Notes: a model not told the origin generated them from the sequence alone. A DNA stretch of 64,000 nucleotides from Eutreptiella sp. 'Long Island Sound 2002' (GCA_964036045.1 OZ038398.1:30573380-30637379); one strand, 5' to 3'. Positions 48,829 through 62,963 are shown, numbered from the stretch's first letter. Translations and numbers: made by a program.

Positions 48829-50249
48829 TTCTCAGAAAATTCTCGGAAAATTCTCGGAAAATTCTCGGAGAATCCTCGGCAAATTCTCGGAAAATTGACG
48901 GAAAATTCTCGGAAAATTCTCAGAAAATTCTCGGAAAATTCTCAGAAAATTCTCGGAAAATTCTCGGAAAATTCTCGGAAAATTCTCGGAAAATTCTCGG
49001 AAAATTCTCGGAAAATTCTCGGAAAATTCTCGGAAAATTGACGGAAAATTCTCGGAAAATTCTCGGAAAATTCTCGGAAAATTCTCGGAAAATTCTCGGA
49101 GAATTTTCGGAAAATTCTCGGAAAATTGACGGAAAATTGACGGAAAATTCTCGGAAAATTCTCAGAAAATTCTCGGAAAATACTCGGAAAATTCTCAGAA
49201 AATTCTCGGAAAATTCTCGGAAAATTCTCGGAGAATCCTCGGCAAATTCTCGGAAAATTCTCGGAAAATTCTCGGAAAATTCTCGGAAAATTCTCGGAGA
49301 ATTCTCGGCAAATTCTCGGAAAATTCTTGGAAAATTCTCGGAAAATTCTCGGAAAATTCTGGGAAAAATCTCGGAAAATTCTCGGAAAATTCTCGGAAAA
49401 TTCTCAGAAAATTCTCGGAAAATTCTCGGAAAATTTTCGGAAAATTCTCGGAAAATTCTCGGAAAATTGACGGAAAATTCTCGGAAAATTCTCAGAAAAT
49501 TCTCGGAAAATTCTCGGAAAATTCTCGGAAAATTCTCAGAAAATTCTCGGAAAATTCTCGGAAAATTCTCGGAGAATCCTCGGCAAATTCTCGGAAAATT
49601 GACGGAAAATTCTCGGAAAATTCTCAGAAAATTCTCGGAAAATTCTCAGAAAATTCTCGGAAAATTCTCGGAAAATTCTCGGAAAATTCTCGGAAAATTC
49701 TCGGAAAATTCTCGGAAAATTCTCGGAAAATTGACGGAAAATTCTCGGAAAATTCTCAGAAAATTCTCGGAAAATTCTCGGAAAATTCTCGGAAAATTCT
49801 CAGAAAATTCTCGGAAAATTCTCGGAAAATTCTCGGAGAATCCTCGGCAAATTCTCGGAAAATTGACGGAAAATTCTCGGAAAATTCTCAGAAAATTCTC
49901 GGAAAATTCTCAGAAAATTCTCGGAAAATTCTCGGAAAATTCTCGGAAAATTCTCGGAAAATTCTCGGAAAATTCTCAGAAAATTCTCGGAAAATTCTCG
50001 GAAAATTTTCGGAAAATTCTCGGAAAATTCTCGGAAAATTGACGGAAAATTCTCGGAAAATTCTCAGAAAATTCTCGGAAAATTCTCGGAAAATTCTCGG
50101 AAAATTCTCAGAAAATTCTCGGAAAATTCTCGGAAAATTCTCGGAGAATCCTCGGCAAATTCTCGGAAAATTGACGGAAAATTCTCGGAAAATTCTCAGA
50201 AAATTCTCGGAAAATTCTCAGAAAATTCTCGGAGAATCCTCGGCAAATT

Positions 50250-53160
50250 CTCGGAAAATTCTCGGAAAATTCTCGGAAAATTCTCGGAAAATTCTTGGAA
50301 AAATCTCGGAAAATTCTCGGAAAATTCTCGGAAAATTCTCAGAAAATTCTCGGAAAATTCTCGGAAAATCTTCGGAAATTTCTCCGAAAATTCTCGGAAA
50401 ATTGACGGAAAATTCTCGGAAAATTCTCAGAAAATTCTCGGAAAATTCTCGGAAAATTCTCGGAAAATTCTCAGAAAATTCTCGGAAAATTCTCGGAAAA
50501 TTCTCGGAGAATCCTCGGCCAATTCTCGGAAAATTCTCGGAAAATTCTCGGAAAATTCTCGGAAAATTCTGGGAAAAATCTCGGAAAATTCTCGGAAAAT
50601 TCTCGGAAAATTCTCAGAAAATTCTCGGAAAATTCTCGGAAAATTCTCGGAAAATTCTCGGAAAATTCTCGGAAAATTCTCGGAAAATTCTCGGAAAATT
50701 CTCAGAAAATTCTCGGAAAATTCTCGGAAAATTGACGGAAAATTCTCGGAAAATTCTCGGAAAATTCTCGGAAAATTCCCGGAAAATTCTCGGAAAATTC
50801 TCGGAAAATTCTCGGAAAATTCTCGGAAAATTCTCGGAAAATTCTCGGAAAATGCTCGGAAAATTCTCGGAAAATTCTCAGAAAATTCTCGGAAAATTCT
50901 CAGAAAATTCTCGGAGAATCCTCGGCAAATTCTCGGAAAATTCTAGGAAAATTCTCGGAAAATTCTCGGAAAATTCTGGGAAAAATCTCGGAAAATTCTC
51001 GGAAAATTCTCGGAAAATTCTCAGAAAATTCTCGGAAAATTCTCGGAAATCTTTCGGAAAATTCTCGGAAAATTCTCGGAAAATTGACGGAAAATTCTCG
51101 GAAAATTCTCAGAAAATTCTCGGAAAATTCTCAGAAAATTCTCGGAAAATTCTCGGAAAATTCTCGGAAAATTCTCGGAAAATTCTTGGAAAATTCCCGG
51201 AAAATTCTCGGAAAATTCTCGGAGAATCCTCGGCAAATTCTCGGAAAATTCTCGGAAAATTGTCGGAAAATTCTCGGAAAATTCTGGGAAAAATCTCGGA
51301 AAATTCTCGAAAAACTCTCGGAAAATTCTCAGAAAATTCTCGGAAAATTCTCGGAAAATTCTCGGAAAATTCTCGGAAAATTCTCGGAAAATTGACGGAA
51401 AATTCTCGGAAAATTCTCAGAAAATTCTCGGAAAATTCTCAGAAAATTCTCGGAAAATTCTCGGAAAATTCTCGGAAAATTCTCGGAAAATTCTCGGAAA
51501 ATTCTCGGAAAATTCTCGGAAAATTCTCGGAAAATTGACGGAAAATTCTCGGAAAATTCTCGGAAAATTCTCGGAAAATTCTCGGAAAATTCTCAGAGAA
51601 TCCTCGGCAAATTCTCGGAAAATTCTTGGAAAATTCTCGGAAAATTCTCGGAAAATTCTGGGAAAAATCTCGGAAAATTCTCGGAAAATTCTCGGAAAAT
51701 TCTCAGAAAATTCTCGGAAAATTCTCGGAAAATTCTCGGAAAATTCTCGGAAAATTCTCGGAAAATTGACGGAAAATTCTCGGAAAAGTCTCAGAAAATT
51801 CTCGGAAAATTCTCGGAAAATTCTCGGAAAATTCTCAGAAAATTCTCGGAAAATTCTCGGAAATCTCTCGGAGAATCCTCGGCAAATTCTCGGAAAATTG
51901 ACGGAAAATTCTCGGAAAATTCTCAGAAAATTCTCGGAAAATTCTCAGAAAATTCTCGGAAAATTCTCGGAAAATTCTCGGAAAATTCTCGGAAAATTCT
52001 CGGAAAATTCTCGGAAAATTCTCGGAAAATTCTCGGAAAATTGACGGAAAATTCTCGGAAAATTCTCGGAAAATTCTCGGAAAATTCTCGGAAAATTCTC
52101 GGAGAATCCTCGGCAAATTCTCCGAAAATTCTCGGAAAATTCTCGGAAAATTCTCGGAAAATTCTGGGAAAAATCTCGGAAAATTCTCGGAAAATTCTCG
52201 GAAAATTCTCAGAAAATTCTCGGAAAATTCTCGGAAAATTCTCGGAAAATTCTCGGAAAATTCTCGGAAAATTGACGGAAAATTCTGGGAAAATTCTCAG
52301 AAAATTCTCGGAAAATTCTCAGAAAATTCTCGGAAAATTCTCGGAAAATTCTCGGAAAATTCTCGGAAAATTCTCGTAAAATTCTCGGAAAATTCTCGGA
52401 AAATTCTCGGAAAATTGACGGAAAATTCTCGGAAAATTCTCGGAAAATTCTCGGAAAATTCTCGGAAAATTCTCGGAGAATCCTCGGCAAATTCTCGGAA
52501 AATTCTTGGAAAATTCTCGGAAAATTCTCGGAAAATTCTGGGAAAAATCTCGGAAAATTCTCGGAAAATTCTCGGAAAATTCTCAGAAAATTCTCGGAAA
52601 ATTCTCGGAAAATTTTCGGAAAATTCTCGGAAAATTGACGGAAAATTGACGGAAAATTCTCGGAAAATTCTCAGAAAATTCTCGGAAAATTCTCGGAAAA
52701 TTCTCAGAAAATTCTCGGAAAATTCTCGGAAAATCCTCGGAGAATCCTCGGCAAATTCTCGGAAAATTCTCGGAAAATTCTCCGAAAATTCTCGGAAAAT
52801 TGACGGAAAATTCTCGGAAAATTCTCGGAAAATTCTCGGAAAATTCTCGGAAAATTCTCGGAAAATTCTCGGAAAATTCTCGGAAAATTGACGGAAAATT
52901 CTCGGAAAATTCTCAGAAAATTCTCGGAAAATTCTCGGAAAATTCTCGGAAAATTCTCGGAAAATTCTCGGAAAATTCTCGGAAAATTCTCGGAAAATTC
53001 TCGGAAAATTCTCGGAGAATCCTCGGCAAATTCTCGGAAAATTCTTGGAAAATTCTCGGAAAATTCTCGGAAAATTCTGGGAAAAATCTCGGAAAATTCT
53101 CGGAAAATTCTCGGAAAATTCTCAGAAAATTCTCGGAAAATTCTCGGAAAATTTTCGGAA
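50250..53160 (+). repeat. 8,888-bp-offset block, copy 2
   Basis: Counterpart of 41,360-44,270. A few private changes are seen, for example a TTCTAGGAAAA monomer near 50,941 and altered monomers near 51,306 (TTCTCGAAAAA). Confidence 0.88.
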
Positions 53161-54300
53161 AATTCTCGGAAAATTGACGGAAAATTGACGGAAAATTCTC
53201 GGAAAATTCTCAGAAAATTCTCGGAAAATTCTCGGAAAATTCTCAGAAAATTCTCGGAAAATTCTTGGAAAATTCTCGGAGAATCCTCGGCAAATTCTCG
53301 GAAAATTCTCGGAAAATTCTCGGAAAATTCTCGGAAAATTCTCGGAGAATCCTCGGCAAATTCTCGGAAAATTCTTGGAAAATTCTCGGAAAATTCTCGG
53401 AAAATTCTGGGAAAAATCTCGGAAAATTCTCGGAAAATTCTCGGAAAATTCTCAGAAAATTCTCGGAAAATTCTCGGAAAATTTTCGGAAAATTCTCGGA
53501 AAATTCTCGGAAAATTGACGGAAAATTCTCGGAAAATTCTCAGAAAATTCTCGGAAAATTCTCGGAAAATTCTCGGAAAATTCTCAGAAAATTCTCGGAA
53601 AATTCTCGGAAAATTCTCGGAGAATCCTCGGCAAATTCTCGGAAAATTGACGGAAAATTCTCGGAAAATTCTCGGAAAATTCTCGGAAAATTCTCGGAAA
53701 ATTCTCGGAAAATTCTCGGAAAATTCTCGGAGAATCCTCGGCAAATTCTCGGAAAATTCTCGGAAAATTCTCGGAAAATTCTCGGAAAATTCTGGGAAAA
53801 ATCTCGGAAAATTCTCGGAAAATTCTCGGAAAATTCTCAGAAAATTCTCGGAAAATTCTCGGAAAATTCTCGGAAAATTCTCGGAAAATTCTCGGAAAAT
53901 TGACGGAAAATTCTCGGAAAATTCTCAGAAAATTCTCGGAAAATTCTCCGAAAATTCTCGGAAAATTCTCGGAAAATTCTCGGAAAATTCTCGGAAAAGT
54001 CTCGGAAAATTCTCGGAAAATTCTCGGAAAATTCTCGGAAAATTGACGGAAAATTCTCGGAAAATTCTCGGAAAATTCTCGGAAAATTCTCGGAAAATTC
54101 TCGGAGAATCCTCGGCAAATTCTCGGAAAATTCTTGGAAAATTCTCGGAAAATTCTCGGAAAATTCTGGGAAAAATCTCGGAAAATTCTCGGAAAATTCT
54201 CGGAAAATTCTCAGAAAATTCTCGGAAAATTCTCGGAAAATTTTCGGAAAATTCTCGGAAAATTGACGGAAAATTGACGGAAAATTCTCGGAAAATTCTC
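50850..54300 (+). repeat. 6.4-kb-offset block, copy 2
   Basis: Counterpart of 44,450-47,900. The first 2.3 kb overlaps copy 2 of the 8,888-bp pair because 42-44 kb and 44.6-46.5 kb are themselves relatives 2,486 bp apart. Confidence 0.85.
52041..52414 (+). repeat. 34-mer HOR unit (374 bp)
   Basis: Same framework as 43153-43526, with GGG replacing con after the inner GAC and a TTCTCGTAAAA monomer near 52,374. Confidence 0.9.
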
Positions 54301-57300
54301 GGAAAATTCTCAGAAAATTCTCGGAAAATTGACGGAAAATTCTCGGAAAATTCTCGGAAAATTCTCGGGAAATTTTTGGAAAATTCTCGGAGAATCCTCG
54401 GCAAATTCTCGGAAAATTCTCGGAAAATTCTCGGAAAATTCTCGGAAAATTCTTGGAAAAATCTCGGAAAATTCTCGGAAAATTCTCGGAAAATTCTCAG
54501 AAAATTCTCGGAAAATTCTCGGAAAATTTTCGGAAAATTCTCCGAAAATTCTCGGAAAATTGACGGAAAATTCTCGGAAAATTCTCAGAAAATTCTCGGA
54601 AAATTCTCGGAAAATTCTCGGAAAATTCGCAGAAAATTCTGGGAAAATTCTCGGAAAATTCTCGGAGAATCCTCGGCCAATTCTCGGAAAATTCTCGGAA
54701 AATTCTCGGAAAATTCTCGGAAAATTCTGGGAAAAATCTCGGAAAATTCTCGGAAAATTCTCGGAAAATTCTCAGAAAATTCTCGGAAAATTCTCGGAAA
54801 ATTCTCCGAAAATTCTCGGAAAATTCTCGGAAAATTCTCGGAAAATTCTCGGAAAATTCTCAGAAAATTCTCGGAAAATTCTCCGAAAATTGACGGAAAA
54901 TTCTCGGAAAATTCTCGGAAAATTCTCGGAAAATTCTCAGAAAATTCTCGGAAAATTCTCGGAAAATTCTCGGAAAATTCTCGGAAAATTGACGGAAAAT
55001 TCTCGGAAAATTCTGGGAAAATTCTCAGAAAATTCTCGGAAAATTCTCAGAAAATTCTCGGAGAATCCTCGGCAAATTCTCGGAAAATTCTCGGAAAATT
55101 CTCGGAAAATTCTCGGAAAATTCTGGGAAAAATCTCGGAAAATTCTCGGAAAATTCTCGGAAAATTCTCAGAAAATTCTCGGAAAATTCTCGGAAAATTC
55201 TCGGAAAATTCTCGGAAAATTCTCGGAAAATCTTCAGAAAATTCTCGGAAACTTCTCGGAAAATTGACGGAAAATTCTCGGAAAATTCTCGGAAAATTCT
55301 CGGAAAATTCTCGGAAAATTCTCGGAAAATTCTCGGAAAATTCTCGGAAAATTGACGGAAAATTCTCGGAAAATTCTCGGAAAATTCTCGGAAAATTTTT
55401 GGAAAATTCTCGGAGAATCCTCGGCAAATTCTCGGAAAATTCTCGGAAAATTCTCGGAAAATTCTCGGAAACTTCTTGGAAAAATCTCGGAAAATTCTCG
55501 GAAAATTCTCGGAAAATTCTCAGAAAATTCTCGGAAAATTCTCGGAAAATCTTCGGAAATTTCTCCGAAAATTCTCGGAAAATTGACGGAAAATTCTCGG
55601 AAAATTCTCAGAAAATTCTCGGAAAATTCTCGGAAAATTCTCGGAAAATTCTCAGAAAATTCCCGGAAAATTCTCGGAAAATTCTCGGAAAATTCTCGGA
55701 AAATTCTCGGAAAATTCTCGGAAAATTCTCGGAAAATTCTCGGAAAATTCTCGGAAAATTCTGGGAAAAATCTCGGAAAATTCTCGGAAAATTCTCGGAA
55801 AATTCTCAGAAAATTCTCGGAAAATTCTCGGAAAATTCTCGGAAAATTCTCGGAAAATTCTCGGAAAATTCTCGGAAAATTCTCGGAAAATTCTCAGAAA
55901 ATTCTCGGAAAATTCTCGGAAAATTGACGGAAAATTCTCGGAAAATTCTCGGAAAATTCTCGGAAAATTCCCGGAAAATTCTCGGAAAATTCTCGGAAAA
56001 TTCTCGGAAAATTCTCGGAAAATTCTCGGAAAATTCTCGGAAAATGCTCGGAAAATTCTCGGAAAATTCTCAGAAAATTCTCGGAAAATTCTCAGAAAAT
56101 TCTCGGAGAATCCTCGGCAAATTCTCGGAAAATTCTCGGAAAATTCTCGGAAAATTCTCGGAAAATTCTGGGAAAAATCTCGGAAAATTCTCGGAAAATT
56201 CTCGGAAAATTCTCAGAAAATTCTCGGAAAATTCTCGGAAATCTTTCGGAAAATTCTCGGAAAATTCTCGGAAAATTGACGGAAAATTCTCGGAAAATTC
56301 TCAGAAAATTCTCGGAAAATTCTCAGAAAATTCTCGGAAAATTCTCGGAAAATTCTCGGAAAATTCTCGGAAAATTCTTGGAAAATTCCCGGAAAATTCT
56401 CGGAAAATTCTCGGAGAATCCTCGGCAAATTCTCGGAAAATTCTCGGAAAATTGTCGGAAAATTCTCGGAAAATTCTGGGAAAAATCTCGGAAAATTCTC
56501 GGAAAATTCTCGGAAAATTCTCAGAAAATTCTCGGAAAATTCTCGGAAAATTCTCGGAAAATTCTCGGAAAATTCTCGGAAAATTGACGGAAAATTCTCG
56601 GAAAATTCTCAGAAAATTCTCGGAAAATTCTCAGAAAATTCTCGGAAAATTCTCGGAAAATTCTCGGAAAATTCTCGGAAAATTCTCGGAAAATTCTCGG
56701 AAAATTCTCGGAAAATTCTCGGAAAATTGACGGAAAATTCTCGGAAAATTCTCGGAAAATTCTCGGAAAATTCTCGGAAAATTCTCGGAGAATCCTCGGC
56801 AAATTCTCGGAAAATTCTTGGAAAATTCTCGGAAAATTCTCGGAAAATTCTGGGAAAAATCTCGGAAAATTCTCGGAAAATTCTCGGAAAATTCTCGGAA
56901 AATTCTCGGAAAATTCTCGGAAAATTCTCGGAAAATTCTCGGAAAATTCTCGGAAAATTGACGGAAAATTCTCGGAAAATTCTCAGAAAATTCTCGGAAA
57001 AATCTCGGAAAATTCTCGGAAAATTCTCGGAAAATTCTCAGAAAATTCTCGGAAAATTCTCGGAAATCTTTCGGAAAATTCTCGGAAAATTCTCGGAAAA
57101 TTGACGGAAAATTCTCGGAAAATTCTCAGAAAATTCTCGGAAAATTCTCAGAAAATTCTCGGAAAATTCTCGGAAAATTCTCGGAAAATTCTCGGAAAAT
57201 TCTTGGAAAATTCCCGGAAAATTCTCGGAAAATTCTCAGAAAATTCTCAGAAAATTCTCGGAAAATTCTCAGAAAATTCTCGGAAAATTCTCGGAAAATT

Positions 57301-58178
57301 CTCGGAAAATTCTCGGAAAATTCTTGGAAAATTCCCGGAAAATTCTCGGAAAATTCTCGGAGAATCCTCGGCAAATTCTCGGAAAATTCTCGGAAAATTG
57401 TCGGAAAATTCTCGGAAAATTCTGGGAAAAATCTCGGAAAATTCTCGGAAAATTCTCGGAAAATTCTCAGAAAATTCTCGGAAAATTCTCGGAAAATTCT
57501 CGGAAAATTCTCGGAAAATTCTCGGAAAATTGACGGAAAATTCTCGGAAAATTCTCAGAAAATTCTCGGAAAATTCTCAGAAAATTCTCGGAAAATTCTC
57601 GGAAAATTCTCGGAAAATTCTCGGAAAATTCTCGGAAAATTCTCGGAAAATTCTCGGAAAATTCTCGGAAAATTGACGGAAAATTCTCGGAAAATTCTCG
57701 GAAAATTCTCGGAAAATTCTCGGAAAATTCTCGGAGAATCCTCGGCAAATTCTCGGAAAATTCTTGGAAAATTCTCGGAAAATTCTCGGAAAATTCTGGG
57801 AAAAATCTCGGAAAATTCTCGGAAAATTCTCGGAAAATTCTCAGAAAATTCTCGGAAAATTCTCGGAAAATTCTCGGAAAATTCTCGGAAAATTCTCGGA
57901 AAATTGACGGAAAATTCTCGGAAAATTCTCAGAAAATTCTCGGAAAATTCTCGGAAAATTCTCGGAAAATTCTCAGAAAATTCTCGGAAAATTCTCGGAA
58001 AATTCTCGGAGAATCCTCGGCAAATTCTCGGAAAATTGACGGAAAATTCTCGGAAAATTCTCAGAAAATTCTCGGAAAATTCTCAGAAAATTCTCGGAAA
58101 ATTCTCGGAAAATTCTCGGAAAATTCTCGGAAAATTCTCGGAAAATTCTCGGAAAATTCTCGGAAAATTCTCGGAAAA

Positions 58179-58552
58179 TTGACGGAAAATTCTCGGAAAA
58201 TTCTCGGAAAATTCTCGGAAAATTCTCGGAAAATTCTCGGAGAATCCTCGGCAAATTCTCCGAAAATTCTCGGAAAATTCTCGGAAAATTCTCGGAAAAT
58301 TCTGGGAAAAATCTCGGAAAATTCTCGGAAAATTCTCGGAAAATTCTCAGAAAATTCTCGGAAAATTCTCGGAAAATTCTCGGAAAATTCTCGGAAAATT
58401 CTCGGAAAATTGACGGAAAATTCTCGGAAAATTCTCAGAAAATTCTCGGAAAATTCTCAGAAAATTCTCGGAAAATTCCCGGAAAATTCTCGGAAAATTC
58501 TCGGAAAATTCTCGGAAAATTCTCGGAAAATTCTCGGAAAATTCTCGGAAAA
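58179..58552 (+). repeat. 34-mer HOR unit (374 bp)
   Basis: Same order as 45639-46012 at +12,540 bp, with one CCC monomer near 58,477 as private change. Confidence 0.91.
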
Positions 58553-60051
58553 TTGACGGAAAATTCTCGGAAAATTCTCGGAAAATTCTCGGAAAATTCT
58601 CGGAAAATTCTCGGAGAATCCTCGGCAAATTCTCGGAAAATTCTTGGAAAATTCTCGGAAAATTCTCGGAAAATTCTGGGAAAAATCTCGGAAAATTCTC
58701 GGAAAATTCTCGGAAAATTCTCAGAAAATTCTCGGAAAATTCTCGGAAAATTTTCGGAAAATTCTCGGAAAATTGACGGAAAATTGACGGAAAATTCTCG
58801 GAAAATTCTCAGAAAATTCTCGGAAAATTCTCGGAAAATTCTCAGAAAATTCTCGGAAAATCCTCGGAGAATCCTCGGCAAATTCTCGGAAAATTCTCGG
58901 AAAATTCTCCGAAAATTCTCGGAAAATTGACGGAAAATTCTCGGAAAATTCTCGGAAAATTCTCGGAAAATTCTCGGAAAATTCTCGGAAAATTCTCGGA
59001 AAATTCTCGGAAAATTGACGGAAAATTCTCGGAAAATTCTCGGAAAATTCTCGGAAAATTCTCGGAAAATTCTCGGAAAATTCTCGGAAAATTCTCGGAA
59101 AATTCTCGGAAAATTCTCGGAAAATTCTCGGAAAATTCTCGGAGAATCCTCGGCAAATTCTCGGAAAATTCTTGGAAAATTCTGGGAAAATTCTCGGAAA
59201 ATTCTGGGAAAAATCTCGGAAAATTCTCGGAAAATTCTCGGAAAATTCTCAGAAAATTCTCGGAAAATTCTCGGAAAATTTTCGGAAAATTCTCGGAAAA
59301 TTGACGGAAAATTGACGGAAAATTCTCGGAAAATTCTCAGAAAATTCTCGGAAAATTCTCGGAAAATTCTCAGAAAATTCTCGGAAAATTCTTGGAAAAT
59401 TCTCGGAGAATCCTCGGCAAATTCTCGGAAAATTCTCGGAAAATTCTCGGAAAATTCTCGGAAAATTCTCGGAGAATCCTCGGCAAATTCTCGGAAAATT
59501 CTTGGAAAATTCTCGGAAAATTCTCGGAAAATTCTGGGAAAAATCTCGGAAAATTCTCGGAAAATTCTCGGAAAATTCTCAGAAAATTCTCGGAAAATTC
59601 TCGGAAAATTTTCGGAAAATTCTTGGAAAATTCTCGGAAAATTGACGGAAAATTCTCGGAAAATTCTCAGAAAATTCTCGGAAAATTCTCGGAAAATTCT
59701 CGGAAAATTCTCAGAAAATTCTCGGAAAATTCTCGGAAAATTCTTGGAGAATCCTCGGCAAATTCTCGGAAAATTGACGGAAAATTCTCGGAAAATTCTC
59801 GGAAAATTCTCGGAAAATTCTCGGAAAATTCTCGGAAAATTCTCGGAAAATTCTCGGAGAATCCTCGGCAAATTCTCGGAAAATTCTCGGAAAATTCTCG
59901 GAAAATTCTCGGAAAATTCTGGGAAAAATCTCGGAAAATTCTCGGAAAATTCTCGGAAAATTCTCAGAAAATTCTCGGAAAATTCTCGGAAAATTCTCGG
60001 AAAATTCTCGGCAAATTCTCGGAAAATTGACGGAAAATTCTCGGAAAATTC
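58435..60051 (+). repeat. 1,617-bp (147-mer) tandem duplication, copy 1
   Basis: Monomer order is repeated 1,617 bp downstream. One local difference is the GAG/TCC neighbourhood at 58,861, which lacks one monomer present at 60,487 and adds a compensating difference nearby. GAC at 59015 pairs with 60632. The unit is a fusion of 34-mer and 79-mer type modules. Confidence 0.9.
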
Positions 60052-61668
60052 TCAGAAAATTCTCGGAAAATTCTCCGAAAATTCTCGGAAAATTCTCGGA
60101 AAATTCTCGGAAAATTCTCGGAAAATTCTCGGAAAATTCTCGGAAAATTCTCGGAAAATTCTCGGAAAATTGACGGAAAATTCTCGGAAAATTCTCGGAA
60201 AATTCTCGGAAAATTCTCGGAAAATTCTCGGAGAATCCTCGGCAAATTCTCGGAAAATTCTTGGAAAATTCTCGGAAAATTCTCGGAAAATTCTGGGAAA
60301 AATCTCGGAAAATTCTCGGAAAATTCTCGGAAAATTCTCAGAAAATTCTCGGAAAATTCTCGGAAAATTTTCGGAAAATTCTCGGAAAATTGACGGAAAA
60401 TTGACGGAAAATTCTCGGAAAATTCTCAGAAAATTCTCGGAAAATTCTCGGAAAATTCTCAGAAAATTCTCGGAAAATTCTCGGAAAATCCTCGGAGAAT
60501 CCTCGGCAAATTCTCGGAAAATTCTCGGAAAATTCTCCGAAAATTCTCGGAAAATTGACGGAAAATTCTCGGAAAATTCTCGGAAAATTCTCGGAAAATT
60601 CTCGGAAAATTCTCGGAAAATTCTCGGAAAATTGACGGAAAATTCTCGGAAAATTCTCGGAAAATTCTCGGAAAATTCTCGGAAAATTCTCGGAAAATTC
60701 TCGGAAAATTCTCGGAAAATTCTCGGAAAATTCTCGGAAAATTCTCGGAAAATTCTCGGAGAATCCTCGGCAAATTCTCGGAAAATTCTTGGAAAATTCT
60801 CGGAAAATTCTCGGAAAATTCTGGGAAAAATCTCGGAAAATTCTCGGAAAATTCTCGGAAAATTCTCAGAAAATTCTCGGAAAATTCTCGGAAAATTTTC
60901 GGAAAATTCTCGGAAAATTGACGGAAAATTGACGGAAAATTCTCGGAAAATTCTCAGAAAATTCTCGGAAAATTCTCGGAAAATTCTCAGAAAATTCTCG
61001 GAAAATTCTTGGAAAATTCTCGGAGAATCCTCGGCAAATTCTCGGAAAATTCTCGGAAAATTCTCGGAAAATTCTCGGAAAATTCTCGGAGAATCCTCGG
61101 CAAATTCTCGGAAAATTCTTGGAAAATTCTCGGAAAATTCTCGGAAAATTCTGGGAAAAATCTCGGAAAATTCTCGGAAAATTCTCGGAAAATTCTCAGA
61201 AAATTCTCGGAAAATTCTCGGAAAATTTTCGGAAAATTCTTGGAAAATTCTCGGAAAATTGACGGAAAATTCTCGGAAAATTCTCAGAAAATTCTCGGAA
61301 AATTCTCGGAAAATTCTCGGAAAATTCTCAGAAAATTCTCGGAAAATTCTCGGAAAATTCTCGGAGAATCCTCGGCAAATTCTCGGAAAATTGACGGAAA
61401 ATTCTCGGAAAATTCTCGGAAAATTCTCGGAAAATTCTCGGAAAATTCTCGGAAAATTCTCGGAAAATTCTCGGAGAATCCTCGGCAAATTCTCGGAAAA
61501 TTCTCGGAAAATTCTCGGAAAATTCTCGGAAAATTCTGGGAAAAATCTCGGAAAATTCTCGGAAAATTCTCGGAAAATTCTCAGAAAATTCTCGGAAAAT
61601 TCTCGGAAAATTCTCGGAAAATTCTCGGCAAATTCTCGGAAAATTGACGGAAAATTCTCGGAAAATTC
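60052..61668 (+). repeat. 1,617-bp (147-mer) tandem duplication, copy 2
   Basis: Direct tandem copy of 58,435-60,051. The homologous part of the first macro-duplication copy (46-47.9 kb) has a single unit, so this tandem step took place after the 14-kb duplication or was lost from copy 1. Confidence 0.9.
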
Positions 61669-62963
61669 TCAGAAAATTCTCGGAAAATTCTCCGAAAATT
61701 CTCGGAAAATTCTCGGAAAATTCTCGGAAAATTCTCGGAAAATTCTCGGAAAATTCTCGGAAAATTCTCGGAAAATTCTCGGAAAATTGACGGAAAATTC
61801 TCGGAAAATTCTCGGAAAATTCTCGGAAAATTCTCGGAAAATTCTCGGAGAATCCTCGGCAAATTCTCGGAAAATTCTTGGAAAATTCTCGGAAAATTCT
61901 CGGAAAATTCTGGGAAAAATCTCGGAAAATTCTCGGAAAATTCTCGGAAAATTCTCAGAAAATTCTCGGAAAATTCTCGGAAAATTTTCGGAAAATTCTC
62001 GGAAAATTGACGGAAAATTGACGGAAAATTCTCGGAAAATTCTCAGAAAATTCTCGGAAAATTCTCGGAAAATTCTCAGAAAATTCTCGGAAAATTCTCG
62101 GAAAATTCTCGGAGAATCCTCGGCAAATTCTCGGAAAATTCTCGGAAAATTCTCGGAAAATTCTCGGAAAATTGACGGAAAATTCTCGGAAAATTCTCGG
62201 AAAATTCTCGGAAAATTCTCGGAAAATTCTCGGAAAATTCCCGGAAAATTCTCGGAAAATTCTCGGAAAATTCTCGGAAAATTCTCGGAAAATTCTCGGA
62301 AAATTCTCGGAAAATTCTCGGAAAATTCTCGGAAAATTCTCGGAAAATTCTCAGAAAATTCTCGGAAAATTCTCGGAAAATTCTCGGAAAATTCTCGGAA
62401 AATTGACGGAAAATTCTCGGAAAATTCTCGGAAAATTCTCAGAAAATTCTCGGAAAATTCTCAGAAAATTCTCGGAGAATCCTCGGCAAATTCTCGGAAA
62501 ATTCTCGGAAAATTCTCGGAAAATTCTCGGAAAATTCTGGGAAAAATCTCGGAAAATTCTCGGAAAATTCTCGGAAAATTCTCAGAAAATTCTCGGAAAA
62601 TTCTCGGAAAATTCTCGGAAAATTCTCGGAAAATTCTCGGAAAATTCTCGGAAAATTCTCGGAAAATTCTCGGAAAATTGACGGAAAATTCCCGGAAAAT
62701 TCTCGGAAAATTCTCGGAAAATTCTGGGAAAATTCTCGGAGAATCCTCGGCAAATTGTCGGAAAATTCTCGGAAAATTCTCGGAAAATTCTCGGAAAATT
62801 CTGGGAAAAATCTCAGAAAATTCACGGAAAATTCTCGGAAAATTCTCAGAAAATTCTCGGAAAATTCTCGGAAAATTCTCGGAAAATTCTCGGAAAATTC
62901 TCGGAAAATTGACGGAAAATTCTCGGAAAATTCTCAGAAAATTCTCGGAAAATTCTCAGAAAA

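Larger units (their letters stand above)
40300..49750 (+). repeat. Macro-duplication of about 14 kb, copy 1
   Basis: Collinear with about 54,300-63,890. The offset changes stepwise: 13,981 bp at 40.3-41.3 kb, 14,069-14,080 bp at 41.3-42.7 kb, and 14,147 bp at 46.9-49.6 kb, with the 44.4-47.9 kb part also matching 57.0-60.4 kb at about 12,540 bp. Each step is a multiple of 11, apart from the one base of the slip at 46354-46363. The steps show that internal HOR modules were gained or lost after the large copying event. Confidence 0.85.

Noticed and set aside
58435-59871. Long minus-strand frames of FREFSENFPRI repeats
   Set aside because: Same arithmetic as for the plus strand; starts come from CAA in TCC monomers read as TTG. 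No independent sign of coding.
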